Shown: piece by piece, positions 26,535-35,812 of the stretch
How positions within the stretch are numbered: position 1 is the stretch's first letter
Layout of the letters: the number at the start of each line of letters is the position of its first letter
Source of the DNA: Pseudomonas farris
GTDB taxonomy: Bacteria; Pseudomonadota; Gammaproteobacteria; Pseudomonadales; Pseudomonadaceae
Direction: 5' to 3'
Assembly (NCBI RefSeq): GCF_019145235.1
Contig: NZ_JAHSTV010000004.1
Coordinates: 434,001-498,000, forward strand
DNA: 64,000 nucleotides
The notes under the pieces: model-generated
What the model was told of the DNA's origin: nothing
What the model saw: only the letters and a program-made list of their open reading frames with translations
Database searches by the model: none
Translations under genes and position numbers: made by a program

Positions 26535-26890
26535 GCCCATTGGTAGAGGCTAACGATTAGATTCAACCGCTTGTTCGCCGTGCCAGGATCGAGCCCCAGC
26601 TCGCCTTGAGACCAGTCCCGGTAACGAGATAGGACGCTCAGACCGTTAGCGGGGCTCTCTTCACCCCAGACCAATCCATTGGCTTCCAAGAAAGCGAAGT
26701 AGTCGTACAGACGACGTCCGTAGGCTTCCCAAGTCAGTTCGCTTCGTGCCTCACCGGACTCCACGAGAATGTGCCTGAGGAAGGATTGCACGGGCTCAAC
26801 AGGCCAGCCATCTGAGCCAACCAACAGCGGAAAACCTTCGAAAGATCGACCTGCTAACGACAGATCTTTTGTTGCGAATATCAGTCTCAT
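26535..26890 (-). pseudogene. Tyrosine recombinase N-terminal fragment
   Basis: From ATG at 26890 the reading gives MRLIFATKDLSLAGRSFEGF ... FLRHILVESGEARSELTWEA ... YDYFAFLEANGL ... TANKRLNLIVSLYQWA, the SAM-like core-binding domain of a phage/island integrase. The similarity stops near 26535, 20 bases from the FucP-like stop; the catalytic R-H-R-Y domain is missing. The gene was cut by whatever event brought the neighbouring transporter. Confidence 0.75.
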
Positions 26891-27227
26891 CCCACAGCCT
26901 TCAAACACCTTCCAGCGGACTCCCCATCAATAGCCAGGATGGGAAAGGGGCCGGTGGCTGTGCCCTGAACGTTTACAGTCCCTAGGATTAGGGTTGAATT
27001 TTCGGTTTTGCTGGCTTCGACCAATGTGAAGACAACGCCGTACTGATGTCGGCGGTGTTGGTCATCAGGCAAGGGGAAACGCGCGCGGACTCAGGCTGGG
27101 CCAGCGGATTCTGGGATGCAGCGCTGGCAGTCGAGGGTTCACATATCTACGGAGGGTCATCAAAGCAGTGCAGGAAGCGCTACACCAGGAAAAGCAGCAG
27201 GTGGCAACCTGACCAATCCTTACCTTT
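26891..27227. other. Gene-poor stretch with prophage-like debris
   Basis: No intact gene. A plus-strand reading near 27159-27212 gives IKAVQEALHQEKQQVAT and a stop, which has the look of the 3' end of a small phage protein. It has no start. Confidence 0.35.
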
Positions 27228-27488
27228 TCACACACTCTCCACAATCAGTTGATGCTTCGTAGTCTCGATACGCGTAATCGCAGGCACTTGGCCCGGCTGA
27301 GAATGGATCATTAAGTACTGTTGGGTACGCTCGGTGTCAAAGACCTGACCTGCTGCCTCCATCTCGTCAATCAGCTGCCGATCGACTGAGTAGTAGCCAC
27401 AGTTCGAACATTTAAACTCATCAAAACTGCCTACTGGATAAGCTTTCTCGGCGCTATCGCCACATACGACGCAGACAGTGATGCTCAT
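27228..27488 (-). CDS. Small zinc-ribbon protein
   Basis: 86 residues. Two CxxC pairs are visible: VCVVCGDSAEK and FKCSNCGYYSVDR, forming a zinc ribbon at residues 5-35. The rest has no recognised domain. AAGGAGGTG lies 4 bases before the ATG at 27488, a strong ribosome site. The surroundings are prophage debris, so it may be a phage or island gene. Function unknown. Confidence 0.6.
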   Translation of the reverse strand: MSITVCVVCGDSAEKAYPVGSFDEFKCSNCGYYSVDRQLIDEMEAAGQVFDTERTQQYLMIHSQPGQVPAITRIETTKHQLIVESV

Positions 27489-27558
27489 ACGCACCTCCTT
27501 TTGAATCATCTATCAACTGTAGCTGATCTCGCCTCTATCAACCCTTCCACCGCCCGGG

Positions 27559-27712
27559 CATGACCCGGCATAGGACGCCCCATTACGAGTGCAGACCAGG
27601 CCGCGTGGAATACATACCAACTGGATCGCGCCGCATGAAACGCATCTACTTCAGTGCCGCCATGACCGGCTTCACCGATCTGAACTTCCCCACCTTCAAA
27701 GCTAGCGGCTAA
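27559..27712 (+). pseudogene. Prophage DUF4406-like gene remnant
   Basis: In one frame the segment from 27635 reads MKRIYFSAAMTGFTDLNFPTF and stops after two more codons. This is the conserved beginning of the phage DUF4406 (deoxyribosyltransferase-like) family, normally about 100 residues. Immediately upstream, another frame reads DQAAWNTYQLDRAA, the usual end of the preceding small phage gene. Confidence 0.55.
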
Positions 27713-27896
27713 TCCCGGCACTCGTCATCACCTTTGCCTGAACCGCTTGCACGACTGCGAACCAGAAGAATCTGTTGCATTGCCAGTTGTGCATCAGGAT
27801 CTCTGCATTCAGCCATGACTCAAGACAATCGCCTCCGCAATCTTCGAGCTCTGGCGCGGTATCGAGAGGACGCTTGCAAATATTGCATGTACGCAT
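27709..27896 (-). pseudogene. Frameshifted phage zinc-ribbon protein
   Basis: From 27896 the frame gives MRTCNICKRPLDTAPELEDC then GGDCL. A one-base frame change near 27817 leads to MAECRDPDAQLAMQQILLV. C-x2-C ... DCGGDC ... MAE ... DPD is a very common small phage protein in Pseudomonas. The shift breaks it. Confidence 0.55.
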
Positions 27897-27983
27897 TCTG
27901 GGCTCCTGCCTCAGTGTTCAGGCAAATCAGCTGCTCCCTCTTCCTTCAAAGTCAGCCGCTATAGCGGTAACGATCCAATGGCA

Positions 27984-28223
27984 TCAGGGATAGGGGACAA
28001 AATCCCCTAAGCGTTCTCGGGCGATCGGGACAGCGTATTCAAGCAGCTCAAGCGGAACGTCCTGTACGAACAGAGTCACCTCAAAGCGAAGCGTCTCGTC
28101 GTTTCTGAAAATTTCAAATAGGGGGCCTTTGTTGCCTCTCCAGCACTCCAGCGCTAGGCCATCGTGACCTTCAACAACGCTTGAAGCGCAGCAAAACCGA
28201 TATTCAACTCCGTGTACGACCAC
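27984..28223 (-). CDS. Small hypothetical protein
   Basis: 79 residues if started at the GTG at 28223, which has GGAGG 5 bases upstream. The product reads VEYRFCCASSVVEGHDGLAL, then ECWRGNKGPLFEIFRNDETL and RFEVTLFVQDVPLELLEYAV, a plausible mixed alpha/beta protein with no recognised family. The frame stays open further upstream, but that part mirrors the opposite gene at 28308. Confidence 0.4.
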   Translation of the reverse strand: MVVHGVEYRFCCASSVVEGHDGLALECWRGNKGPLFEIFRNDETLRFEVTLFVQDVPLELLEYAVPIARERLGDFVPYP

Positions 28224-28307
28224 GTCCCACCTCCATTTTTTAATGGCGGCAACGATACCTCTCTCCCATACGAACTTGATAGCCGCTATAGCGGCAAAGG
28301 AACTGTC

Positions 28308-28640
28308 ATGCCTGAAGAAACTGTTTTGATTGATTCGCTTCCGGTCCATCGCGATGCGGACGGCTGGTGGTCGCACCCTGACTACCTCTCGGAGTTCGAT
28401 GACGAAATTACCGAGGAGCAGTTCAACGATTGGTGCAAGCGCCATCAGGTGGAAACGAAGATCACCTATATGGAAAGCGACGTATCGACCGACGTGTTCA
28501 ACGTTTACATGGAGGAAGGTCAGGTTGATTGTTCGGCTTGGGAGATTCAGCCCCCAAACGAGCCTGGCTGGTTCATCCTTTCGATCCACGACGCCGAGGA
28601 TGGCCCTGTTTGCATCTGGGGCCGGCGGGTGACGCCATGA
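28308..28640 (+). CDS. Phage-type hypothetical protein
   Basis: 110 residues, acidic, tryptophan-rich ([27 protein letters not shown]). Proteins of this type occur in Pseudomonas prophages upstream of the gene that overlaps it here; no function is known. The ATG at 28308 follows AAAGGA. Its stop overlaps the next start (ATGA at 28637). Confidence 0.55.
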   Translation: MPEETVLIDSLPVHRDADGWWSHPDYLSEFDDEITEEQFNDWCKRHQVETKITYMESDVSTDVFNVYMEEGQVDCSAWEIQPPNEPGWFILSIHDAEDGPVCIWGRRVTP

Positions 28641-28891
28641 CCGACATAAAAGAACGGCCGATCTTGTTCTCAGCCCCGATGGTGCGCGCCATCCTGGAAG
28701 GCCGGAAGATGGTCACTCGGCGAGCAGTTAAGGTTCAGCCGAACGATGACGCCACTATCGAGGTCGACCTATACAACCCCGTGGTTGTGGATCGGCGAGG
28801 GATTGAGCAACCAGGCCCTGAGATATTCGGGGCTTTTAGTGATGATGGTATGTGGGGTGTCCGCAGGAGGCCTCCGGCCAAGCACTCATAG
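28637..28891 (+). pseudogene. Truncated phage protein with ASCH-like start
   Basis: 84 residues as it stands. [20 protein letters not shown] followed by [12 protein letters not shown] is the conserved start of a phage ASCH-like protein that normally continues for another 100 or more residues after GMWGV. Here the similarity breaks at about 28860 and a stop follows. It is coupled to the upstream gene by an ATGA overlap. Confidence 0.55.
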
Positions 28892-29058
28892 CTCACGGCA
28901 ATGCCGAACGCCTGCTGCGTCTTTGAAGTAGGGTTAATGAAGATCCATCAAACAGGACGACATCTAGCCGCGTGCAGTTTGAAGCAGGGCTCATCGTTGC
29001 AGCTGGTGTGACCCAGGAGGTCCCAATGCCCAATAAATGAACAGAACGGAGCCCCCAA

Positions 29059-29583
29059 CTACTCGCTCACCTCTAAACGGGCACTGAACTCCCCTTCCAT
29101 CGCTGCAAGCTGCTCGATCCCTGAAATAAAACGGCCTAGATGAACGAGATCACCGGAACTCTTGAAGCTGCGGTAGTACACCACCAAATTGCCCCATGGC
29201 GCATAGAGCGCTAAATCTCCCACGGATGGCTTTAGTCCAAAGGGTGCCCTATCGGTTGAGAGCTTCCGGGGCGGATAAGCGATCTTCTCGACGTTGTTGT
29301 AGTCACTGAACTTCAACGTGAGTGGCAGCATGGACACAAGATCGCGGGAAGCCGGGTTGTCATTCAACTCAACCACCGCCTCATGGCCTTCAAACTTGAG
29401 TCTGACCTTGGTCAGCATGGTTGATCTGGCTGGCATCGCAGGAACCTCTTTGATCGGTCCTGCCTGATCAGGGCCTTCGTGCAGCGATGAGTTTTGGGCC
29501 ATGGCAGCAGGACTTATCGATGCACAGATTACAATCATCGAGAGGCTCAACCACACAGTCGATCGAGCGTTTCTTTTTCTCAT
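29059..29583 (-). CDS. Secreted cyclophilin-like-fold protein
   Basis: 174 residues. A signal peptide (LSLSMIVICASISPAAMA) precedes a domain with VRLKFEGHEAVVELNDNPAS, LPLTLKFSDYNNVEKIAYPP and GDLALYAPWGNLVVYYRSF. This is the cyclophilin-like fold family (PF18050 type), distinct from true peptidyl-prolyl isomerases and of unknown role. Such genes are often beside aldo/keto or MFS genes; here the MFS gene follows upstream in the same direction with a 36-base gap. Confidence 0.8.
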   Translation of the reverse strand: MRKRNARSTVWLSLSMIVICASISPAAMAQNSSLHEGPDQAGPIKEVPAMPARSTMLTKVRLKFEGHEAVVELNDNPASRDLVSMLPLTLKFSDYNNVEKIAYPPRKLSTDRAPFGLKPSVGDLALYAPWGNLVVYYRSFKSSGDLVHLGRFISGIEQLAAMEGEFSARLEVSE

Positions 29584-29619
29584 GTCGATACCCCATGCGC
29601 CGAGCCCTTCCTGATTTTG

Positions 29620-30816
29620 TCAGGCAGTCGCGTTCGACTCGGCAAGATGAACTTCAGTGGCATTGCGACCCGCTAACCAAGCGAGCGCAGACGCGGCGAC
29701 CAATACGGCTGCGCTGAGCTCGAATGTGGCTTTGTAACCACTTAGATCAAATGCCAAGCCGCCGATAATTGCGCCGCCTGCGATAGCCAGTTGGACAATG
29801 GCCACAAGCAAGCCCCCTCCGGTTTCCGCATCATCAGGAAGAGTTTGAGCCAGCCATGTCCACCATCCAACGGGAGCAGCAGTAGCGACCAGCCCCCATA
29901 GACCGAGCAACACTGCGGTCAGCCACGGCGATGCGCCGAAGTTCACTAAAGCCAGCGCTATGACAGCCATTATCAGAGGGATAACCGTCAGCGTGCGGTA
30001 GAGGCTATTCCCGATGAATCTTTCGATCAGAAAGGTCCCGATCAAACCTGAAAGTCCCAGCCCCAGCAGCATGAAAGACAATGTTGAGACGCTAACACCG
30101 GTCACGACCTCAAGAAACGGGCGCAGGTAAGTGAACAGCATGAACTGCCCCATGAAAAATACGCTGACGGCTACCATTCCCAATGCGACTGGCAACTGTT
30201 TCATCAGCCGCAAGGCGTTGCCGCTACCTGTTTGGCGCTCGGTCTTGAAGGACGGAAGACTTATCAGCAGCCACACGGCCGCAAGTGCTGCGACAGGTAC
30301 AACACAGAAGAACGCGCCGCGCCAGCCTATCAGCGAGCCAAGGAAGCTGCCCGCCGGAGCTGCGATTACCGTGGCCAGAGCGTTTCCACCATTGACAATG
30401 GCCAGCGCTCGGGAAACTTGATCAGGCGGCACCAGGCGCATTGCGGTCGCCGCCGACAATGACCAGAAACCACCGATGGCTATCCCGATCAAGGCACGCC
30501 CAAGCATGAATGAGGGGTAGCCCGGCGCGAGCGCGACGACCGTACCTGACCCGATCATTAGCAAGGTCAGACACAGCAGCAACTTCTTGCGTTCGACGCG
30601 AGCGGCGATCGATGCAATGACCAGGCTTGTGATCAATGCAAATGCACCGGACACCGAAATGCCCTGCCCTGCCTGGCCTTCCGTGATGTGCAGGTCTGCC
30701 GCAATGGGAGTCAGCAGGCTGACAGGCATGAATTCTGATGCGACCAAGGCGAATGCGGCCAACGACATGGCCAGCACGGCACTCCAGCCGCGTTTTTCTG
30801 TAGAAGGAAAAGTCAT
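29620..30816 (-). CDS. MFS transporter (NepI/AraJ-like)
   Basis: 398 residues, 12 predicted helices. The start WSAVLAMSLAAFALVASEFM and the GYPSFMLGRALIGIAIGGFW segment match the purine ribonucleoside/arabinose efflux type of MFS exporter. The ATG at 30816 was chosen because the family alignment begins there; AAGGAAAAG precedes it. It precedes the cyclophilin-like gene and is divergent from the truncated AraC gene, probably its former regulator. Confidence 0.87.
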   Translation of the reverse strand: MTFPSTEKRGWSAVLAMSLAAFALVASEFMPVSLLTPIAADLHITEGQAGQGISVSGAFALITSLVIASIAARVERKKLLLCLTLLMIGSGTVVALAPGYPSFMLGRALIGIAIGGFWSLSAATAMRLVPPDQVSRALAIVNGGNALATVIAAPAGSFLGSLIGWRGAFFCVVPVAALAAVWLLISLPSFKTERQTGSGNALRLMKQLPVALGMVAVSVFFMGQFMLFTYLRPFLEVVTGVSVSTLSFMLLGLGLSGLIGTFLIERFIGNSLYRTLTVIPLIMAVIALALVNFGASPWLTAVLLGLWGLVATAAPVGWWTWLAQTLPDDAETGGGLLVAIVQLAIAGGAIIGGLAFDLSGYKATFELSAAVLVAASALAWLAGRNATEVHLAESNATA

Positions 30817-31048
30817 GGAAATTACCTGTGGTGCGAAAAGCGTGTTGGTGTGATGCGCAGGGGGGTCGAGCAGTTTGTCGCCCGCGTGGGCACTCCCCCT
30901 GTAACAGATCGACACATTCTCCCGGTCGATCTGCTTGAGCCCTAGTGCATTCCTCTTGAATGCTTGCCTGATCCTCTGAGGCTGCAGGGTGATGGATAGG
31001 AAACGTCTGTTCAGCGGATTAGAGTTCGGACAACAGGAGCGACCAACC

Positions 31049-31711
31049 ATGATTCATATACCCCAGCGCCATGAATCACCTTTGGCGTTGAACATTGACC
31101 CGCGCGTGAGCGTATCGGGTGACTTCGCGACATCTATTCCCGGCCTGTCGCTGTTTCGTCGCGACCTGCCGGCGCCCCCCGCCGTGTGCATGATCGAGCC
31201 GAGCCTGATTCTGGTGGGCCGTGGTGAGAAACGGTTGTGGGTGGGTGGTGAGGGTTACAGCTACGGCCCTTCGCGTTTTCTGGTCATGTCACTGGATCTG
31301 CCAGCCAACTCCGAAGTGATTCTTGCCAGTCCCGAACAGCCCTGTGTCGGCCTCGTACTGAAACTGGATGTCAGCCTGCTCGCCGAGGTAATCACCAAAA
31401 GTGGCTTGCCTGCGAAGCGACATCAATCAACGGGTACGGGCGCGGGCATTGGCAGCATGTCGCCTGCCCTAGAAGGCGCGCTCGATCGCCTGCTGGCATT
31501 GCTCGATGAACCCGAGGCGATCCCGGTGCTGGCGCCGCTGATTCTGGCCGCCTGTTCGGTACCGCGCCCAGTCGTGACATTGCGCTGCTGCGTGGACAGC
31601 CACTCGAAACAGAAGCGCTCGGCAACGCGGCAAGTTGAACGAAAGACAAGCTTTTCCGGTGATGCGCCTCGCAGCGTTTCACTACTAATAACAATGCAAG
31701 TCAACCGATGA
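31049..31711 (+). pseudogene. AraC-family regulator, sensor domain only (truncated)
   Basis: The first 170 residues match the AraC_N sensor domain: SIPGLSLFRRDLPAPPAVCM, YGPSRFLVMSLDLPANSEV, ALDRLLALLDEP and IPVLAPLI. After that the reading becomes unrelated (LAACSVPRPVV) and no helix-turn-helix is present. The ATG at 31049 has AGGAG upstream. Where the family should continue with a DNA-binding domain, another frame gives GTAPSRDIALLRGQPLETEA and a stop, an unassigned gene end. The likely cause is a deletion that fused two genes. Confidence 0.7.
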
Positions 31712-31726
31712 TCAAGCGGGTGAGCC

Positions 31727-32182
31727 ATGGAACTACGAATCAACCAGAAGACCTATCAAGTCGATGCCGACGCCGATACGCCCTTGCTGTGGGTGATCCG
31801 CGATGATCTGGGCATGACCGGTACCAAGTACGGCTGCGGACTGGCGCAGTGTGGTGCCTGCTCCGTACTGGTGGACGGCAATGTGGTGCGCTCGTGCGTC
31901 ACGCCGGTGGCTGGTGTGGTCGGCCGGGAGGTCACCACCATTGAGGCCATCGAGGCCGATGAAGTGGGCAAGCGAGTCGTCTCCACCTGGGTCGATCTTC
32001 AGGTCGCCCAATGCGGTTACTGCCAGTCCGGGCAGGTGATGGCAGCCACTGCACTGCTCAAACAAAACCCCAAGCCGAGTGACGCACAGATCGAGGCCGC
32101 GATGGTCAATCTGTGCCGCTGCGGCACTTACAACGCCATTCATGCCGCCATGCATGAGCTTGCCGATAAGGGAGACGCATGA
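31727..32182 (+). CDS. Aldehyde oxidoreductase [2Fe-2S] subunit (IorA/AldG-like)
   Basis: 151 residues. The plant-type [2Fe-2S] cluster ligands are Cys37, Cys42, Cys45 and Cys57 (YGCGLAQCGACSVL); the second cluster ligands are Cys96, Cys99, Cys130 and Cys132 (CGYCQSG, CRCGT). It matches the small subunit of xanthine-oxidase-family molybdenum enzymes. It carries electrons from the molybdenum centre to the cytochrome subunit. Its stop overlaps the next start (ATGA). Confidence 0.93.
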   Translation: MELRINQKTYQVDADADTPLLWVIRDDLGMTGTKYGCGLAQCGACSVLVDGNVVRSCVTPVAGVVGREVTTIEAIEADEVGKRVVSTWVDLQVAQCGYCQSGQVMAATALLKQNPKPSDAQIEAAMVNLCRCGTYNAIHAAMHELADKGDA

Positions 32183-34431
32183 TGAACGTTCGTATCGACC
32201 CTTCCCAGGAAGCATCAGCGCTTGATCTGCACGAACCGGTCAATGTGTCGCGCAGACGTTTTCTGACCGGTACAGCCGTGGGCGCACTGGTGCTCGGCTT
32301 CGGCCTGCCGCTCGGTTCGACACGCGTGCAAGCGGCGGCGGCGGCGACCGCCGAGCGTGGCACGCAGGTCCCGGCGTTTCTGGAAATTCGCCCGGACAAC
32401 CGCGTGCGTCTGCTGTGCCCGTTCATGGAAGGTGGGCAAGGTACGTTCACCGCGATGGCGCAGATCGTCGGTGAAGAACTGGATGCCGACCCGGCGACCT
32501 TCCTGGTCGAAGCCGCGCCGCCCGGCGAGGCCTATGTGGTCATGGACAACGGCATGCGCATCACCGGTGGCAGCATGTCGGTGCGCATGAGTTACCCGGT
32601 CATGCGCCGCCTCGGCGCGCTTGCCCGCGCCATGCTGCTGCAGGCGGGCGCGGAGAAGCTTGGGGTGCCGGTGGGCGAATTGACCACCGAACCTGGCAAA
32701 GTGGTGCATGCCGCGTCGGGCCGTTCGTTGGCGTACGGTGAATTGGCCGAGCGCGCGATGGATCTGCCGGTTCCCGCCCCTGACACAGTGCAACTTCGTG
32801 ATCCGAGCCAGTTCCGCTGGATCGGTAAGCCCGTGAAGCGCGTCGATGCCTATGACAAGTCCACGGGCAAGGCGCTCTACAGCATCGATCTGAAGGTCGA
32901 AGGCATGCTGCACGCCGCCGTTCAGCATGCCCCACGCTTGGGTATGACAGTGGGCAACGTGCGCAACGAAGACCAAGTCAAGGCCATGAAAGGCGTTCAC
33001 TCCGTGCATCGTCTGCCGGGTGCCGTGGCAGTGGTCGCCGAGCGCTGGTGGCACGCAAAACGTGCGGTAGAAGCGATTCAGGTCGACTGGCAAGAGCCAA
33101 CGGTCGACAGCAAAGTACGGCCGATGCCCGCAGATTTTTCCAGCGATGACTGGCTCAAGCGACTCGCTGAAGAAAAGGGCCCAGCCAGGGATGACGAGAA
33201 TGAAGGGAACGTTGCTTCGATTCTCAGTGATGCCAAGTCTCGAGTCGACGCCACCTATCACAACCAATATCTGAACCACGGGCAATTGGAACCGCCTTCT
33301 GCGCTGGCCAGATTCAATCCGGACGGTTCGCTGGAAGTCTGGCTGCCTAATCAGGCGCCGGACATGTTCCGTGCGGATATCGCCAAACGCACGGGGCTGG
33401 ATCCGTCTCGCATCACATTGCATTCACCACTGCTGGGTGGATTCTTCGGTCGGCATTTCCTCTACGACTCAGCCAGTCCTTATCCCCAGGCGATCGAGCT
33501 GTCCAAGGCGGTTGGCCGCCCGGTCAAACTGATCTGGAGTCGAGAGGAGGAGTTTTTGCGTGACGTGCTCCGTCCCGTTGCAGCGGTGAATTTCCGAGCC
33601 GCGCTGGATAACGACGGCTGGCCGCTGGCAATCGAAGCGATCAGTGCCACCGAAGGTCCTACTGAGGCCATCGCCGGCAAACAGGGTGAAAAGCTAGACC
33701 CCACAGCGCTTGAAGGGTTGTCGGGCAAGTCCTATGCGATCCCCAACAAGCGGATCGCGCAGATCTATGTCAAAGGCCCGGCAATGTTGGGCTACTGGCG
33801 TTCGGTGGGCAATTCGCTCAACGACTTCTTCTATGAGTCGTTCCTTGACGAACTGGCCGACAAAGGCGGCAAGGACCCGTTCGAACTGCGCCTGCATTTG
33901 CTGCGTGACAACAAGCGCCTGACCACACTGCTGCAGGCGGTGGGTGAGCTGTCGGGAGGCTGGAAGCGTGGGCCGTTTACAGCCGAGGACGGCACCAAAC
34001 GCGCGCGAGGCGTGGCGATGGCTTCGCCGTTCGGTACACAGACGGCGGTGATCGCCGAGGTATCCATCGAGAACGGTCAGGTCAAGGTGCACGACATCTG
34101 GCAGGCGATTGACCCCGGCAGCATCGTCAATCCGGCGATTGTCGAGGCTCAGGTTAATGGCGCCGTTGCGCTGGGGCTGTCTCAGACACTGGTAGAGGAG
34201 TCAGTGTGGGTTGATGGCAAACCTCGGGCTCGCAACTACGACCTGTATCCGATCCTGCCGCCTGCGCGGATGGCACGGGTACACGTTCGTGTCGTCGAGA
34301 GCGGGGAAAAAATGGGTGGCATCGGCGAACCGCCGTTGCCGGCCGTCGCGCCAGCCGTCGCGAACGCGGTGGCAACGCTGACTGGGCAACGGGTTCGAAG
34401 CCTGCCCATGAGCCGACACACCTTCACCTGA
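32179..34431 (+). CDS. Aldehyde oxidoreductase molybdopterin subunit (IorB/AldH-like)
   Basis: 750 residues. A twin-arginine signal (SRRRFLTGTAVGALVLGFGL) sends it folded to the periplasm. The molybdopterin-binding repeats include LLCPFMEGGQGTFTAMAQI and HSPLLGGFFGRHF, and the C-terminal GGIGEPPLPAVAPAVANA holds the likely catalytic glutamate. It matches xanthine dehydrogenase family large subunits of the isoquinoline/aldehyde oxidoreductase type. The substrate is probably an aldehyde or N-heterocycle. GGAGACGC precedes the ATG. Confidence 0.92.
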   Translation: MMNVRIDPSQEASALDLHEPVNVSRRRFLTGTAVGALVLGFGLPLGSTRVQAAAAATAERGTQVPAFLEIRPDNRVRLLCPFMEGGQGTFTAMAQIVGEELDADPATFLVEAAPPGEAYVVMDNGMRITGGSMSVRMSYPVMRRLGALARAMLLQAGAEKLGVPVGELTTEPGKVVHAASGRSLAYGELAERAMDLPVPAPDTVQLRDPSQFRWIGKPVKRVDAYDKSTGKALYSIDLKVEGMLHAAVQHAPRLGMTVGNVRNEDQVKAMKGVHSVHRLPGAVAVVAERWWHAKRAVEAIQVDWQEPTVDSKVRPMPADFSSDDWLKRLAEEKGPARDDENEGNVASILSDAKSRVDATYHNQYLNHGQLEPPSALARFNPDGSLEVWLPNQAPDMFRADIAKRTGLDPSRITLHSPLLGGFFGRHFLYDSASPYPQAIELSKAVGRPVKLIWSREEEFLRDVLRPVAAVNFRAALDNDGWPLAIEAISATEGPTEAIAGKQGEKLDPTALEGLSGKSYAIPNKRIAQIYVKGPAMLGYWRSVGNSLNDFFYESFLDELADKGGKDPFELRLHLLRDNKRLTTLLQAVGELSGGWKRGPFTAEDGTKRARGVAMASPFGTQTAVIAEVSIENGQVKVHDIWQAIDPGSIVNPAIVEAQVNGAVALGLSQTLVEESVWVDGKPRARNYDLYPILPPARMARVHVRVVESGEKMGGIGEPPLPAVAPAVANAVATLTGQRVRSLPMSRHTFT

Positions 34432-34448
34432 TCAACGCCGGAGCGTCC

Positions 34449-35801
34449 ATGAATAACAGCCGATTCGCAAGAACCGCTGGCTGGCTGGCGGTGCCGTGCC
34501 TGGTAGCGGCAGGCCTGCTGGCCTGGTATGTCACTCGCGAGCCCGCCTCGCCTTTTGAAAACCACCACATAGCCGTGGCCGACATCGACCCTGCGCTGGT
34601 CGCCCGTGGCGAATACGTCGCCAGGCTCAGCGATTGCGTGGCTTGCCACAGCGTGCCAGGCGGAGCACCGTTCGCCGGCGGCCTGGAAATGGCCACACCG
34701 CTGGGAGCAATCCATGCGACCAATATCACACCGGACACTGAAACCGGGATCGGCCACTACAGCCTGGCGGATTTCGACCGTGCCGTCCGCCACGGTGTGG
34801 CACCCGATAGCCGCCGTTTGTACCCGGCAATGCCCTACCCGTCTTACGCAAAGCTCAGTGATGACGACGTGCGTGCGCTGTATGCGTTCTTCATGAAAGG
34901 CGTGGCGCCGGTCAAACAGGCGAACATCCAGAGTGAAATTCCCTGGCCATTGAACCTGCGCTGGCCTATAGCACTGTGGAGCGGTGTGTTTGTTGAGGCC
35001 GAGCCCTATGTTGCAAGACCTTCGCAGGATGAAATGTGGAACCGCGGTGCTTACCTGGTTCAGGGTGCCGGGCACTGTGGCAGTTGCCATACGCCACGCG
35101 GCCTGGCGTTCAATGAGAAGGCACTCGACGAATCCGGTGCGCCGTTCCTCGCCGGCGCCTTGCTGGATGGCTGGTATGCCCCGAGCCTGCGTGATGACCA
35201 CAACACGGGTCTGGGCAGATGGAGCGAGACGGAGATCGTGCAGTTTCTCAAGACTGGGCGCAACAGACACGCGGTGGTCTACGGCTCGATGACCGAGGCG
35301 TTCAACAACTCCACGCAGTTCATGACCGATGATGATTTGACTGCGATTGCCCACTACCTGAAATCGCTGCCCGGGGACCCTCAACGCGATGGAGCGTCCT
35401 GGCAGTATCAGAAGGTATCTGCCGCTGAGCGTCTGGACACTCCCGGTGCCCACACCTACGTGACGCGGTGTGCGTCATGCCATGGTCTGGACGGCAAAGG
35501 GCAGCCCGAATGGATGCCGCCACTGGCCGGAGCGACCTCCGCATTGGCCAAAGAGAGTGCATCGGCGATCAACATCACCCTCAACGGCTCGCAGCGTATC
35601 GTGGCCGCCGGCGTGCCGGACGCCTATCGCATGCCCGCCTTCCGCGAGCAGCTGTCGGATCAACATATCGCCGAGGTCCTGACATTCATGCGCAGCGCCT
35701 GGGGCAATCAGGGTAGTGCTGTCGATGCGCAGGCGGTTGGCAAGCTGCGTGAACACACCGATCCGGCTAGCAGCAGCCCGACCATCCTCCACATGCGCTA
35801 G
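34449..35801 (+). CDS. Triheme cytochrome c subunit of the molybdenum oxidoreductase
   Basis: 450 residues with an N-terminal signal anchor (LAVPCLVAAGLLAWYV) and three CxxCH heme sites: CVACH (63-67), CGSCH and CASCH. Each has a downstream methionine that could be an axial ligand. It resembles the cytochrome subunits of alcohol and aldehyde dehydrogenases that pass electrons to ubiquinone or terminal oxidases. It lies 17 bases after the molybdenum subunit. Confidence 0.92.
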   Translation: MNNSRFARTAGWLAVPCLVAAGLLAWYVTREPASPFENHHIAVADIDPALVARGEYVARLSDCVACHSVPGGAPFAGGLEMATPLGAIHATNITPDTETGIGHYSLADFDRAVRHGVAPDSRRLYPAMPYPSYAKLSDDDVRALYAFFMKGVAPVKQANIQSEIPWPLNLRWPIALWSGVFVEAEPYVARPSQDEMWNRGAYLVQGAGHCGSCHTPRGLAFNEKALDESGAPFLAGALLDGWYAPSLRDDHNTGLGRWSETEIVQFLKTGRNRHAVVYGSMTEAFNNSTQFMTDDDLTAIAHYLKSLPGDPQRDGASWQYQKVSAAERLDTPGAHTYVTRCASCHGLDGKGQPEWMPPLAGATSALAKESASAINITLNGSQRIVAAGVPDAYRMPAFREQLSDQHIAEVLTFMRSAWGNQGSAVDAQAVGKLREHTDPASSSPTILHMR

Positions 35802-35812
35802 AGGAGAGTTTG

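Noticed and set aside
26887..27072. 61-codon minus-strand frame upstream of the integrase fragment
   Set aside because: No ribosome site or domain, and composition like noncoding DNA.
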